From: Bifidobacterium sp.
Lineage (GTDB): Bacteria; Actinomycetota; Actinomycetes; Actinomycetales; Bifidobacteriaceae
Assembly (NCBI GenBank): GCA_024104275.1
Contig: JAGGHK010000003.1
Span: 124,001-188,000 of the forward strand
DNA: 64,000 nt
Direction of reading: 5' to 3'
This document shows positions 28,257-38,369 of this stretch, one piece after another; within the stretch, counting starts at the first letter, position 1, and each line of letters begins with the position of its first letter. The position numbers were made by a program, and so were the translations under genes. Under the pieces are notes generated by a model that saw only the letters and a program-made list of their open reading frames with translations, was not told the DNA's origin and searched no databases.

Positions 28257-29588
28257 TCAGTTCAGCGTTTGCGGCCCGTTACCCAGCAACGGCGTCGCGC
28301 CCAACTTACCTTGAAGATACATCTTCTCGATATTTCTACCTTCGAGAGAACCGAAGTCGGCCAACGAATACAAATCGGTAGCTCCGTCATTCCCTTTTTC
28401 AGTAAAATAGACCTGGTCGGCATCCAACAGGTAGCCCATGCCTCCCCAATTGCCTAGCAGTACGATGTCGTGCGAGGTGAATAGCAATTGCGCACCATTA
28501 GGATTGGTCTTTTTCGATTGGAAAATCTCGATGATCTTTCGCAGCAGCATCGGATGCAGCGCCACGAATTCATCAACAGCGTGTACCAGCCCCTCACTCA
28601 AAGACTCATACAAAGCTGCCGCATAATTCCATAATTGTGTAGTACCAAGCGATTCAGCATTCCATGAAAACGGCACGGCTCTGTTATCCGCAGATTCGTG
28701 ATACAACATGGGTTGTCGAATCATGCCAAATTCTTTCTTGAACTCCTCGGCCGCCTTCGCTCCTTCACTTTGCGTAATCGATTCCAACATTTGTCCGGGA
28801 ATTTCTCGCACGACGCTTTTTACTTCAACTTTGGACACTCCCAAATCAGAAGATTCCAGCAAATTAGTCACCCAGGAGCGAAAACCTGCGTCCTCATCGA
28901 ACAAGGCCATGGCGTCTGCAAAATGATCCTCTATGCTCTTGGATGGCACAAACCAACGATACACCCCCATAAGCGGCTCGAAATTCTCCTTCGCCGCTTT
29001 TGAAAGGAACAGCACGTTGTTACGAGTGGCTTCCCGAATGGCCTTCTTAGCACCAGGTAGATACGACGAAACCCGGATATCGGGCTTTGCACCAACCGAA
29101 AATCGTTCACCTTCACCTGACGGTTCGACTAGGTTACGCGAGAACAGGGTTCTGGTAGAGTCACGTTGCCGACCCTTACCAGCCCTATCACGATGAATTA
29201 TCTCGCAAAGCTTTTCCGACAGTACATTGCCATTCTGAATTGCAATGGAATATTCGTACTCTTTCAAATCCTTCGTGGAAAAATGGACATAGTATTCCGT
29301 CGGCTCATTTTCGGATGCCCCATCAAGTTTGAACGCCCTATTAGGCAATGGCTTGTCGACCGGCCTATCGGCCGACCCGCTCACTAAACGCTGAACATAT
29401 CTCAATGCCTCTATAACATTGGATTTTCCTGACGCATTTGCACCAAAAATCACCTCGACAGGCGAATATTGGCCACACGCCAATTCTTCACTGTCATCAG
29501 GCAACCTTGTCTGTCCTGCTCTCTTGAAACTGAGCGTCTGCTCATCACGAATGGACCTGTAGTTCTTTACACGAAATGAGAATAACAT
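28257..29588 (-). CDS. RloA-like AAA ATPase (AbiL-type abortive infection pair)
   Basis: The 443-residue protein is an OLD/SMC-like AAA_21 ATPase: FRVKNYRSIRDEQTLSF at the N-terminus, Walker A GANASGKSN near residue 51, a Walker B-like VDEFVALHP near 340 and a LLFTSHD switch motif near 374. ATPases of this type paired with RloB form the AbiL/Rlo group of phage-defence candidates. The ATG has AAGGA 5 nt upstream. Here the partner gene is broken, so the pair may be inactive. The pair sits between galE and the EPS locus, a typical place for exchangeable genes. Confidence 0.82.
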   Translation of the reverse strand: MLFSFRVKNYRSIRDEQTLSFKRAGQTRLPDDSEELACGQYSPVEVIFGANASGKSNVIEALRYVQRLVSGSADRPVDKPLPNRAFKLDGASENEPTEYYVHFSTKDLKEYEYSIAIQNGNVLSEKLCEIIHRDRAGKGRQRDSTRTLFSRNLVEPSGEGERFSVGAKPDIRVSSYLPGAKKAIREATRNNVLFLSKAAKENFEPLMGVYRWFVPSKSIEDHFADAMALFDEDAGFRSWVTNLLESSDLGVSKVEVKSVVREIPGQMLESITQSEGAKAAEEFKKEFGMIRQPMLYHESADNRAVPFSWNAESLGTTQLWNYAAALYESLSEGLVHAVDEFVALHPMLLRKIIEIFQSKKTNPNGAQLLFTSHDIVLLGNWGGMGYLLDADQVYFTEKGNDGATDLYSLADFGSLEGRNIEKMYLQGKLGATPLLGNGPQTLN

Positions 29589-29860
29589 AGTAATCCTTTC
29601 GTTTTCTTTTTAAAATAATAGCATATCTAACGAATTTTATGATAATTTCTTCGCTATTCAGATTTTATATTCCCCATAGTCTTATACTCTAAACATCTGT
29701 ATAACTTGATCGAGTGCGGTGAGAGCGAAAACGATGTCTATGCACAGATTAAAGGACCCCAGTCTATGATTCTGGAAATTCCTACAACCTTCCGAAAGTG
29801 TGGGCAGAAAGCTGAAAACGCTTTTCAATCGTTCCCCTGAAACTCAAAACACAATACAGT

Positions 29861-30433
29861 TCAATTGAAATATATTCCAAACACATTGGAAGGCATATAT
29901 TGCAAGCTCAATTCCATGCTGCGCTCGCTTTGCTCCAGCGTGATCGGCCAGTCGATGCCGAGGTCAGGATCCGCGAGGTTCACGAACGTGTACGTCTTCT
30001 TCTGCTCCAACGACCAGTGCGCGTTCACCAGATACGTATAGACCGTACCGTCCTCAAGCGCCTGGAAACTGTTGCCCACGCCACGCGGCACATAGATCGC
30101 CCGAGACGGGTCCAGGCGGGTCGTGTACACCTGCCCGAAGCTCTCGCCGGGCCGCAGGTCCACCCACGCGCCGAAGATCTCCCCGGCCGCGATCGAGATG
30201 TACTTGTCCCACGGCTCGGCGTGGATGCCGCGCGTCACGCCCTTCTTGTCGTTGTAGCTGATGTTGTTCTGCACCGGCCCGAAATCAGGCAGGCCGAGCG
30301 CCGTCATCTTCGCGCGCTGCCAGTTCTCCTTGAACCAGCCACGGCTGTCGCCGTGCACCGGCAGATCGAACACCAACAGCCCCGGAATGTTCGTCCTCGT
30401 GACCTTCAGTTCCTTCTCAAAATCAAATGCCAT
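29861..30433 (-). CDS. rmlC: dTDP-4-dehydrorhamnose 3,5-epimerase (short, probably cut down)
   Basis: Makes dTDP-4-keto-L-rhamnose for rhamnose-containing polysaccharide. The cupin fold has GDSRGWFKENW, then GVTRGIHAEPWDKYI with the catalytic His, and IYVPRGVGNSFQ. Many bifidobacterial versions are, to my knowledge, RmlC-RmlD fusions continuing after the WPITLEQSERS region. Here the family match ends there and 18 unrelated residues precede the stop, so the reductase half seems lost. I chose the ATG at 30431-30433 over an upstream in-frame codon at 30505. No rmlA, rmlB or rmlD is in the window. Confidence 0.82.
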   Translation of the reverse strand: MAFDFEKELKVTRTNIPGLLVFDLPVHGDSRGWFKENWQRAKMTALGLPDFGPVQNNISYNDKKGVTRGIHAEPWDKYISIAAGEIFGAWVDLRPGESFGQVYTTRLDPSRAIYVPRGVGNSFQALEDGTVYTYLVNAHWSLEQKKTYTFVNLADPDLGIDWPITLEQSERSMELSLQYMPSNVFGIYFN

Positions 30434-30527
30434 ATTTGCTTTACCTGCGCTTGAAGGCAAATAAGGCAGGCAATAACCGTTACACCCTTTAAAATCGAAA
30501 TCCAATATACCGTTAAAATTCGGCAGA

Positions 30528-30587
30528 GAGGTGCAGACGCTTTCCTGGACTGGTTATGCGGCCAATCCAGGAAAACGTCCGCACCTC
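30528..30587 (-). repeat. 26-bp hairpin upstream of rmlC
   Basis: The arms 30528-30553 and 30562-30587 match in 23 of 26 positions around an 8-nt loop. Each of the three mismatches becomes a G:U pair if the minus strand is transcribed and an A:C mismatch if the plus strand is. This argues for an RNA hairpin in the rmlC leader, 95 nt before its start. No T-run follows on either strand, so a simple terminator is unlikely. Confidence 0.7.
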
Positions 30588-30710
30588 CTCATCAACAGTT
30601 ATGATCAATAAGCTTATTGGCCTTGTTTCTTGTACTTGGCATCGGTCACAGCCTTTCCATCAATCCTTGCTGTCCACATACCACTAAATCGTCTGCTTCG
30701 AACCAGAAAC

Positions 30711-30920
30711 GAAATCCGCAACGAGCAGATCCGCCGTTACTCGCCCAAGGGCACAGACTTCTCCGACTTCGACCAACAGGACATCGACGCGATCCGCAAC
30801 GAGATCAACGACCGGCTCATGAAGGTGCTCGGCGGCCTCAGCCCCGCCCAGGCCTTCGGCCTCGAACTCGACAGGATGCAGTCAGACCAACAGTGTTGCA
30901 CTTCTAAATTGAACCCGGGA
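30711..30920 (+). mobile_element. IS30-family transposase remnant with one terminal repeat
   Basis: The plus strand encodes NEQIRRYSPKGTDFSDFDQQ and then an LMKVLGGLSPAQAF segment, the C-terminal end of IS30-type transposases. Upstream of it the family match stops, so the DDE catalytic core is missing. At 30892-30920 the sequence GTGTTGCACTTCTAAATTG resembles an IS30 terminal repeat. It marks an old insertion or a deletion end at the border of the AT-rich EPS genes. Confidence 0.75.
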
Positions 30921-30990
30921 AACGATAATCAAACCAGTCAATGATATATACTATTGATATGCAGCCAAGCAACAAAACGGGGAAGGCCAG

Positions 30991-31896
30991 ATGTCAATAG
31001 GAATATGCGCGGGCATTGTCACTTATAACCCTTTTCTTCCAGAACTCCGAAAGAACCTCCAAGCTGTATCTATTCAGGTACCTGTAGTTGTCATTATTGA
31101 TAATGGATCATCTAATATCCGTGAAATTCGTAATCTCATCAGAGATTTCCCTCACATCAAACTCATCACAAACACCGTGAACAAAGGCTTAGGATTCGCG
31201 TTAAACCAAGCGATGCAATATGGTTATGATCATAGCTACCCCTATGTGCTTCTTCTCGATCAAGACAGTCTTGTCTCGACTAATCTGATTTCAGAGTATT
31301 TACGTTTCATCAATCCTACTTGTTCCATTATTTCACCTCAAATCATCGATAAAAACAAATCTCGATACAAGCCCGCTCAAAGGCAGGACTACGAGTATAC
31401 AAAACGGCCAATTACATCTGGATCTCTGATCAGCACCTCCATTTGGCATAAATTGGGAGGATTCGATACTTCTCTATTTATCGAATTCATCGATTACGAA
31501 TATGATGAACGTAGTCTGCAAGCAGGATATAAGCTTATACAGGTGAATACAGCGCATCTTCTCCAAGAAGGTGGACATGCACAACGATTACCCTTAATTT
31601 CAGGTTTTGGCGATGATGGCCATGGGAAAATCCACCTGCAACATCCTTATCGATATAACTATCCCCCTTCTCGTTATTACTATCGTTTTCGCAACAACTT
31701 AATCTTCATAAGAAGATATATGCACCGTCCAGTGCCTAAAATCAAAGAGAGTCTGATACTAGCTAAACGATTGATTCATGATAGTCTACTTGAAAAAAAT
31801 CGCATAGAAAATTGGCGGCAAATCTACCATGGCCTAAAGGACGGTTTCTGCAGCCCCTTATACGCAAGACCGAATTGGACAAATCAAAATGACTAG
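30991..31896 (+). CDS. Family 2 glycosyltransferase (rhamnosyltransferase-like)
   Basis: Predicted to add a sugar to the growing EPS repeat unit on the inner membrane face. The 301-residue protein has a GT-A fold: AGIVTYNPFLPELRKNL, VVVIIDNGSSN and LLLDQDS (the metal-binding DxD-type position), then PITSGSLIS and a FIEFIDYEYDERS acceptor motif. Such proteins are usually annotated as rhamnosyltransferases. AAGG lies 4 nt before the ATG. Its stop overlaps the start of the next gene by 8 nt. The AT-rich codon use differs from the flanking core genes. Confidence 0.85.
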   Translation: MSIGICAGIVTYNPFLPELRKNLQAVSIQVPVVVIIDNGSSNIREIRNLIRDFPHIKLITNTVNKGLGFALNQAMQYGYDHSYPYVLLLDQDSLVSTNLISEYLRFINPTCSIISPQIIDKNKSRYKPAQRQDYEYTKRPITSGSLISTSIWHKLGGFDTSLFIEFIDYEYDERSLQAGYKLIQVNTAHLLQEGGHAQRLPLISGFGDDGHGKIHLQHPYRYNYPPSRYYYRFRNNLIFIRRYMHRPVPKIKESLILAKRLIHDSLLEKNRIENWRQIYHGLKDGFCSPLYARPNWTNQND

Positions 31897-33235
31897 TCTT
31901 CTTGTACTTGATGTTTTACTTTTAATTTCGCTGATTATCTCGTGTTATCTTACTAGAGACATCTTGGCACCTAGCGTCGTCACCACCGCCAGCTTCTTTT
32001 TTTCTTCCATCTGCTGCACCATAGGTTACGGTCATTGGCACAATATTACGTTGTCCACATTTACTATAATCCTTATAGTCGGTAGTGTGTATCTTTTCTG
32101 CGCATTTTCAATTCCTATAACCCATATATATAAAAACAAGCATATAAAGGCAAAAACAGAAAATAATTCTATCCTCTACACCGCACCTCCAACGAAAAAT
32201 TGGAAAGTCATTCTCCTGCTCATCTTTATCATTGTGGTTTCAACACTCTATCTGAATCAAATCATTACACTTATCAACGCACAAGGCCACCAGAATTATA
32301 CCGTTATAGAAAAATTAAAAGCATATAGGGGCTCATACATCCTCAATGCGAAAAATGATGGAGCAGGAATTAACGTCGTTATAGGACAATTGAGAAATCT
32401 TATCGACGCCATCGTTCCGATGCTGTTCTTTGAATTTTTTCGAGAAAAAAAACTGTTAGGTAAGTTTAATTATTGGCTTTTGATTACTCTTGTAACAGGT
32501 TTATTTTCGAGTTTTGTATCATCAGGACGAACCCTCTTCTTCACATATATTTTGTCAGGACTAGTTTTATATGTCTATTTCTTCCGTTTCCAGAACAAAA
32601 AAGTCACTTCAAAAACCGTCACAATATTCTGTGCTTTTATTCTCGGGATGTTGTTCCTTGTATTCGCGCTTAATGCTCTGTTAAAACGCGATGTAGCTTT
32701 ATCCTTCATCGATTACATATCTTTTTATTTTGGTTCTTCGATAACAAATCTAAATGCTTTCCTGGCAAAGCCATATCTAGGTGAGGGGGAAACTCTCAAC
32801 GGTATTTCCAAAATTATTCATACTCTTGGCTTTACTGATGCCTATATACCTCCAAAAAACGATTGGATAGAGTATGGTAATTCCGACATTTACAGTAATA
32901 TTTATACAGCTCTTAAAGCTTATTATACAGATGCAGGTGTCGTCAGCGTCATTTTCTACGTATTTATATTCAGTTTGGCGGTGTCATTCCTTTATAAAAA
33001 AGCCGAAGGTTTAAGACATCCTTTATTAGCAGTATTTTATTCAATCATCTTTGACACACTTGTGGATCAGGCCAGGCGCGAAGCTTTCTTCGCATATTTT
33101 CTCCGTATCAGTCTGCCAATCACTCTTGTTGCATTATGGTTATTGTACAAATTCCTTCTTTCTCAACCGATACTCAAAATATCACACGAAAAGACAACAA
33201 GAGGATGCACAAACAAAAAACCTCTTGAGCAATGA
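31889..33235 (+). CDS. O-antigen/EPS repeat-unit polymerase (Wzy-like)
   Basis: The 448-residue protein has about ten hydrophobic segments and no soluble domain, typical of oligosaccharide repeat-unit polymerases, which are poorly conserved in sequence. A long loop in the second half and a late LVDQARREAFFAYFLR segment are consistent with the family. It overlaps the upstream glycosyltransferase gene and sits near a Wzx-like flippase gene. The role is inferred from topology and neighbourhood. Confidence 0.7.
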   Translation: MTSLLVLDVLLLISLIISCYLTRDILAPSVVTTASFFFSSICCTIGYGHWHNITLSTFTIILIVGSVYLFCAFSIPITHIYKNKHIKAKTENNSILYTAPPTKNWKVILLLIFIIVVSTLYLNQIITLINAQGHQNYTVIEKLKAYRGSYILNAKNDGAGINVVIGQLRNLIDAIVPMLFFEFFREKKLLGKFNYWLLITLVTGLFSSFVSSGRTLFFTYILSGLVLYVYFFRFQNKKVTSKTVTIFCAFILGMLFLVFALNALLKRDVALSFIDYISFYFGSSITNLNAFLAKPYLGEGETLNGISKIIHTLGFTDAYIPPKNDWIEYGNSDIYSNIYTALKAYYTDAGVVSVIFYVFIFSLAVSFLYKKAEGLRHPLLAVFYSIIFDTLVDQARREAFFAYFLRISLPITLVALWLLYKFLLSQPILKISHEKTTRGCTNKKPLEQ

Positions 33236-33381
33236 GAGTGCACGCTCTCTTTGTTCTGACAATGAGAACGCGCACCGATAAATTCCCATGAATCTACTGT
33301 GTACATATTCATGGGAGTTATGCAGCTGGGCAAAGAAACCCAGTATGATGAAAGTATTGATTTTTACAGAAAGGATATTTC

Positions 33382-34236
33382 TTGTCACTTAGTGGTATAA
33401 CGACATATAACCCCGATATCCTTAGACTACGGAACAATCTCAATAGCATTGTGACCCAAGTCGATAAAATCATCATTTTCGACAATCACTCATCGAATCT
33501 TAATGAGATACAGAATCTAACGAACCATTATAGTGGCAGAGTCTCTCTATATTCCAGCTCCACTAATGTTGGAGTCGCAGCCGCGCTAAACGCTATGTTA
33601 GCTGTTGCCCAAAACCAACACGAACCATGGATTTTGTTTTTAGATCAGGACAGCAAGCCGGAATTAAACCTGTACAGAAAACTATCAGCACACGTTGAAC
33701 CGAATACAGCGATTTTGTCACCCCTCGTTGAAGACATCAACCGTAAACATCAAGATGCAAATAAGCATGAAATTGAGCCATTCATGTGGCCCATTACATC
33801 CGGATCTCTCGTGAACGTCGATGTCTGCAAAAAACTCGGAAGCTTCAACGAAAGGCTTTTTATCGATTTTGTGGATGATGACTACTCAATACGCGTCTTC
33901 CTTTCCGGCTATAAAAGCTATCGTGTCAACGATGCCATACTGACCCATGAAATCGGCCGACTTACGCCCTCTGGTATCCCGTTCCCACATATCGAAGGAG
34001 GGAGAATCGTCTGGCGACGGGCATTCAACAGCGGTCATTCGCCATCGCGCCATTACTATCAAGTCAGAAATCTCTGTTATCTACGCCAACGATATGGCAA
34101 ATCGCTAGCAAAGAGAGACGTAAAACTGCCGTCGGTTCTGAAGTTCTACCTGCATTCGATTATCTTCGAAAATAATCGAATAGCTAATATCAAGGCCATG
34201 AACAAGGGATTCGCCGACTATGGCAACCTCCTCTGA
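33382..34236 (+). CDS. Family 2 glycosyltransferase (rhamnosyltransferase-like), TTG start
   Basis: A paralogue of the glycosyltransferase at 30991: GITTYNPDILRLRNNL, IIIFDNHSSN, LFLDQDS, then WPITSGSLV and FIDFVDDDYSIRV. The family-conserved N-terminus begins immediately after the TTG at 33382-33384, which has AAAGGA 6 nt upstream. No ATG is available earlier in frame, so TTG is the likely start. The length is 284 residues. A short inverted repeat (GAGAGTGCACGCTCTC) lies at about 33236 in the 147-nt gap before it. The next gene begins 14 nt after its stop. Confidence 0.83.
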   Translation: MSLSGITTYNPDILRLRNNLNSIVTQVDKIIIFDNHSSNLNEIQNLTNHYSGRVSLYSSSTNVGVAAALNAMLAVAQNQHEPWILFLDQDSKPELNLYRKLSAHVEPNTAILSPLVEDINRKHQDANKHEIEPFMWPITSGSLVNVDVCKKLGSFNERLFIDFVDDDYSIRVFLSGYKSYRVNDAILTHEIGRLTPSGIPFPHIEGGRIVWRRAFNSGHSPSRHYYQVRNLCYLRQRYGKSLAKRDVKLPSVLKFYLHSIIFENNRIANIKAMNKGFADYGNLL

Positions 34237-34249
34237 AGAGGTCATTTGA

Positions 34250-35674
34250 ATGTCCTTAAATTATCGTAACTTGGCGAGTAACGCCTCTATTGCTTTTATC
34301 TCTCAAGGCATCAGTATGACCCTCAGCGCTGTGACTGCGCTGATCGTACCGAAAGTGCTCGGCGTCGAAGAGTTTGGATATTGGCAATTGTTCATGTTCT
34401 ATTCCACGTACGTCGGTTTCTTTCATCTAGGTCTTAATGACGGTATCTACCTCATCAACGGCGGAATTCCACGAGAACGGTTGGATAAAAAGAGTATCAA
34501 TTCGCAGTTCTGGTTTTCTCTTCTTTTCCAGTCGGTTTTTGCTTTGGCAATAGCCATCATCGCCTTCTTTGGGCCTTTCAACGAAAATCGACAATTCGTC
34601 ATCCTTTTTACAGCACTGTTCCTTCTTCTTAATAATCTCTCCAATTTTTTGGGATTCCTTTTCCAAGCCATGAATGAAACAAAGCTCTATTCGTTTTCTA
34701 TTATGGTCGACCGGCTCATATTCCTTATTCCACTTTCGGCTTTTCTTATATTCCGCTGCCAAAGCTTCAAATTGTATATCGTCGCGTATGCATTTTCCAA
34801 AACTTGTTGTCTCATATATTGCTGTTATAACGCCCGTGACATACTCACCTCCGGTTTGACCAACGCAAAAACCACTGTACAAAACTCAATTGCAGCTATA
34901 CGTGTCGGATTCAAACTTACGATCGCCAATATCGCCAGCATGCTGATACTGGGAATAGCACGTCTCCTCATTGACGCAAATTGGGGTATCAAAGTCTTCG
35001 GCGAAGTTTCTTTTTCTCTATCAATCGTCACGTTTTTCCTTACCTTTGTCTCACAGGCGAGCCTTGTGTTATTCCCCGCTCTGCGGCAAATCGATACAGT
35101 CGAACTACAGGGATTCTTCACTAATATTCGAAACTTCATGAGTCTCGTATTCCCACTCCTCTATCTCGTCTACTACCCCATAATCTGGCTCATTAGACTA
35201 TGGCTTCCCCAGTATTCAGATACACTGTATTATTTCGCTTTTTTGCTCCCTATTTGCATATTCGATAGCCGAATGGATATATGCTGTACAACATATCTGA
35301 AAGTCCTACGCAAAGAGACACTGTTGCTCTGGATCAACATTTGCACGGTCATTGTCAGCGCAATCGGTGCTTTAATAGGCACCTATTACTTACATTCAAT
35401 CGAGATAATCCTTATTTGCGCAGTATTCGCCATTTTTCTGCGTAGTTTTGTGTCGGAAATTATACTGTGCCGTCTCATGAAAGTTCCGTACAGCCCACTG
35501 TTCCTTGAAGAGTTGGCAATAACTATTGTATTCATTGCTCTGGCGGCAATGAGTAAAAACAATCTGAGAAATTTCACGATAACCGTCATCTCGCTTCTGA
35601 TATATTACATCTGCAACCGTAGTATTGCTCACCGGTTGTATATCAATATAAAGCTGCAAGTGCTCCATAGGTGA
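34250..35674 (+). CDS. EPS repeat-unit flippase (Wzx-like, MATE/PST fold)
   Basis: Moves lipid-linked sugar units across the membrane. The 474-residue protein starts MSLNYRNLASNASIAFISQG and has about 12-14 predicted membrane helices. Features include VLGVEEFGYWQLFMFYSTYVG, which is typical of polysaccharide transporters of this group. It is the last gene of the plus-strand EPS series; 210 nt follow before convergent minus-strand genes. Confidence 0.85.
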   Translation: MSLNYRNLASNASIAFISQGISMTLSAVTALIVPKVLGVEEFGYWQLFMFYSTYVGFFHLGLNDGIYLINGGIPRERLDKKSINSQFWFSLLFQSVFALAIAIIAFFGPFNENRQFVILFTALFLLLNNLSNFLGFLFQAMNETKLYSFSIMVDRLIFLIPLSAFLIFRCQSFKLYIVAYAFSKTCCLIYCCYNARDILTSGLTNAKTTVQNSIAAIRVGFKLTIANIASMLILGIARLLIDANWGIKVFGEVSFSLSIVTFFLTFVSQASLVLFPALRQIDTVELQGFFTNIRNFMSLVFPLLYLVYYPIIWLIRLWLPQYSDTLYYFAFLLPICIFDSRMDICCTTYLKVLRKETLLLWINICTVIVSAIGALIGTYYLHSIEIILICAVFAIFLRSFVSEIILCRLMKVPYSPLFLEELAITIVFIALAAMSKNNLRNFTITVISLLIYYICNRSIAHRLYINIKLQVLHR

Positions 35675-35883
35675 TATTAATCTACGGCCTTTGATATATC
35701 TCCGGATTCTGCACAAATCTGTTTGGAATAGGGACCGATGACACTCTTGTCTCTTATACGATTTTCTCTGGTTAGGAGCGCAAACGTCAAATATGTCTGA
35801 CCACCACATCAAGCATCTTTGTACATCTACGGATTTCAGCCAGCATGATATAGCCAGCAAATATCTCTATTGCGGGGATTCGC

Positions 35884-37064
35884 CTAATTACTCGAAAATC
35901 TAGAGCTCATATTCGAAGAGGAGGTATATTCTCTAAATAATCTCTTGAACTTCGTAACAACTCTGCTTCCAATCAATTGGTGCAACCATTTATCCTTATG
36001 CCGATCAATTGTAATGCTGAAAAATGCTCTTCTAACAAAATCGACCACTAAAAATAGGGTAAACAGTCCAACGACCACGCCACAGGACGCCAAGAACGGA
36101 TGAGGCTTATTCAGAATCCGCATCGGAGTAAAAATCCTTTGCCACAGTAATACATTAATCGTTGGATATTGGTGGAGCAAGTATACGGCAAACGTCGATG
36201 GAGAGATGAAATTAATCAATCTACTGAAAAAATGACGACGCTCGAAGAGAAGAAAGAGTCCAAAAGCTACCAAAAGTTGAGGTAATTGCGTATTCATGAA
36301 AATGAATTGCTGATGATGCCTTAACCATGGAACGCACAAAGAACCAGTCCAAAATATCAGATAAATTATTTCTCCGCCTATTACCATGAGACAGCATATT
36401 TCACTGCTCAGAGGGCGCGTATACCACTTGTAATATGAAATCAAAACAAACCAGAAGATGAACGTAAACACTGATAATCTTGGAAAATCAAAAGTAACAA
36501 GTGGGAATAAGGTAGCTACACCCCAAAGCCCAAAAGTAACGAGTGCAATTATAGCGTGATTTCGCTGCCCTATCAGTCTTAACGCCGAAACAAGCATAGG
36601 AGAAAAAATCAAAAACAAAGTATAGCTTGTGATATACCACCACATTGAAGTCGAAATCGGCAACAGTGATCTGATCAACAACGTTTTCCAAGTGAACCCC
36701 TGTGGGAGCAGATCAATACCATGCGTCTTCGCGAGTACCGACAGAACGAACAGTATGATGCTCCAAAAGAGCACTTCTCGTTCAAAATTCCAGATCCGCG
36801 TCAAATTTTTCCCTAACGAGGGCGATTCACCAGCTATGAACCACGCTGAGATAGTGAAAAAAAGAATATCTCCAATCCAGCCATCTTGTAAAAAGACATT
36901 TGGAAAAGAAACCGAGTCGCATTATCCGCAGAGGTTTCTACACTGCACCCAATTCCATTCATATATAAATGGTGTCCAACAATCATCAACATTGCAATGA
37001 TTCGCAATAGCTCAATACTTGAATTACGCTGAGAAACTGTGTGACGATCTTTTTTTAAAAGCAT
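35884..37064 (-). pseudogene. Acyltransferase family 3 membrane protein, frameshifted
   Basis: Predicted to acetylate surface sugars if intact. The N-terminal part (ATG at 37064, GAGG upstream) gives SIELLRIIAMLMIVGHH, the hallmark of this family. After about 50 residues the frame fails; the family sequence resumes one frame over as NVFLQDGWIGDILFFTISAWF and continues through about nine membrane helices to 35884. The shift lies near 36910-36950 and corresponds to a 1-nt deletion. It is the first of two damaged paralogues in a row. Confidence 0.8.
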
Positions 37065-37175
37065 TACAATTCCTCTTTACTTGAATTTCTGCCAATTGCA
37101 CATAGCTTTATTGACCCAACTTAACAAGATGAACAGACCGAAACACATCCGATTTTTTGTTAAGAATTTCCGAAT

Positions 37176-38288
37176 TTAAGCGTTCATGCTATCGTCCATA
37201 ACCAACAGCCGTAGAGCGGTTTCCCGCACTTTTGGATAAAGAATATCGAACCAATGTCCCCTATTTCTATCTATGGTAACGTTAAATACCAGTTGTCTTA
37301 CGCAATCCAAAACAATGCAGCAACAGTACACCATCATCACAACAACCAATCCATATAATATAGCCCAATACGTGTTGATCAATGGTTGAAAAGGAAACAA
37401 CTCCTGCCAAAGCAATGGTCGAATAGGCGCAAAATCACTAATCAGATAAATCGCAAAAGTATGTGAGCTTAAATAATTCACCAAACGACTGGAAAAATGC
37501 CAATTATAAAAAATTATGAACCACCCTGCTGACTCAAACAATAAAGCCGGATTGAGATAAGAAGGAGTGACATTGTAGTCCAACAGCACAGACCCAAAAT
37601 CCACGCATACCCGATAGCAAGGCAGATTACACCTACCTTACGGGTTATAATCAATTTTGGCATGTACCATCGTACATAAGCGACACAGACAAACAGCGCA
37701 AGAAAACCGACATTGATGAAACCAGAATCAAGAAATGCCGGCAATTTGAAAATCGGCAACTGTATAACGATGCATGTAAATAGGGATATCAGGCTCAACG
37801 CCAAATGCCATTTCTGAGGCAATGCATTCAAGCCTTTAATTAGGAAGGGAGAAAGAAATAGAAAGCCCATGTAACTCGTGGCAAACCACCAGCAATTTGA
37901 GAAAGTGGGCATGCACGCGACAAGCCAATACTTAGCAACGGCCTTAATCGGTTGACCTTGTAGCTTTACACCGCCGCTTACGACCTCATACAAGGACAAT
38001 ATGAGAGACCAGAAAAGCAACATCCGTTCAAGAATCCATGCTTTTCTGACACTTTTATGGATGCTGGGCGTCGATTCGCAAATGAAAAAAGCACTGATCA
38101 TGAAGAAGAGATCAACACCGACCCTTCCCTGGGTCAAAAACAGCATTTCCAATATGATTTTTCAGACTGAATGGATAAGTCTGTAATTTCACAGACTGAT
38201 GAACACAAAAATGATGCCCGACAATCATGAACATCGCCAATAACCGTAATGCCTCAAGATTGGACTGCCGTTTCGAATGTTCTCTCAT
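37176..38288 (-). pseudogene. Second acyltransferase family 3 gene, two frameshifts
   Basis: A paralogue of the neighbouring acyltransferase. The start is the ATG at 38286-38288 with GAGAG upstream, giving MREHSKRQSNLEALRLLAMF. The first break is near 38145 (one extra base in GGAAATG) before MLFLTQGRVGVDLFFMISAF. The second is near 37580-37610 (one base missing) before YLNPALLFESAGWFI. Two compensating but distant shifts leave the middle in a third frame, so no functional protein is expected without error correction. Confidence 0.78.
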
Positions 38289-38369
38289 CTTTTCTCTCAA
38301 TCGTATATTCACGAAAATATGGCATCACTACCTGTCTACCGGTTATACGAATCTTCCAGAACTCACGAT

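Noticed and set aside
30617-30907. A separate small gene overlapping the transposase remnant
   Set aside because: It is an out-of-frame reading of the IS30 C-terminal region with Arg/Pro-rich shadow composition.
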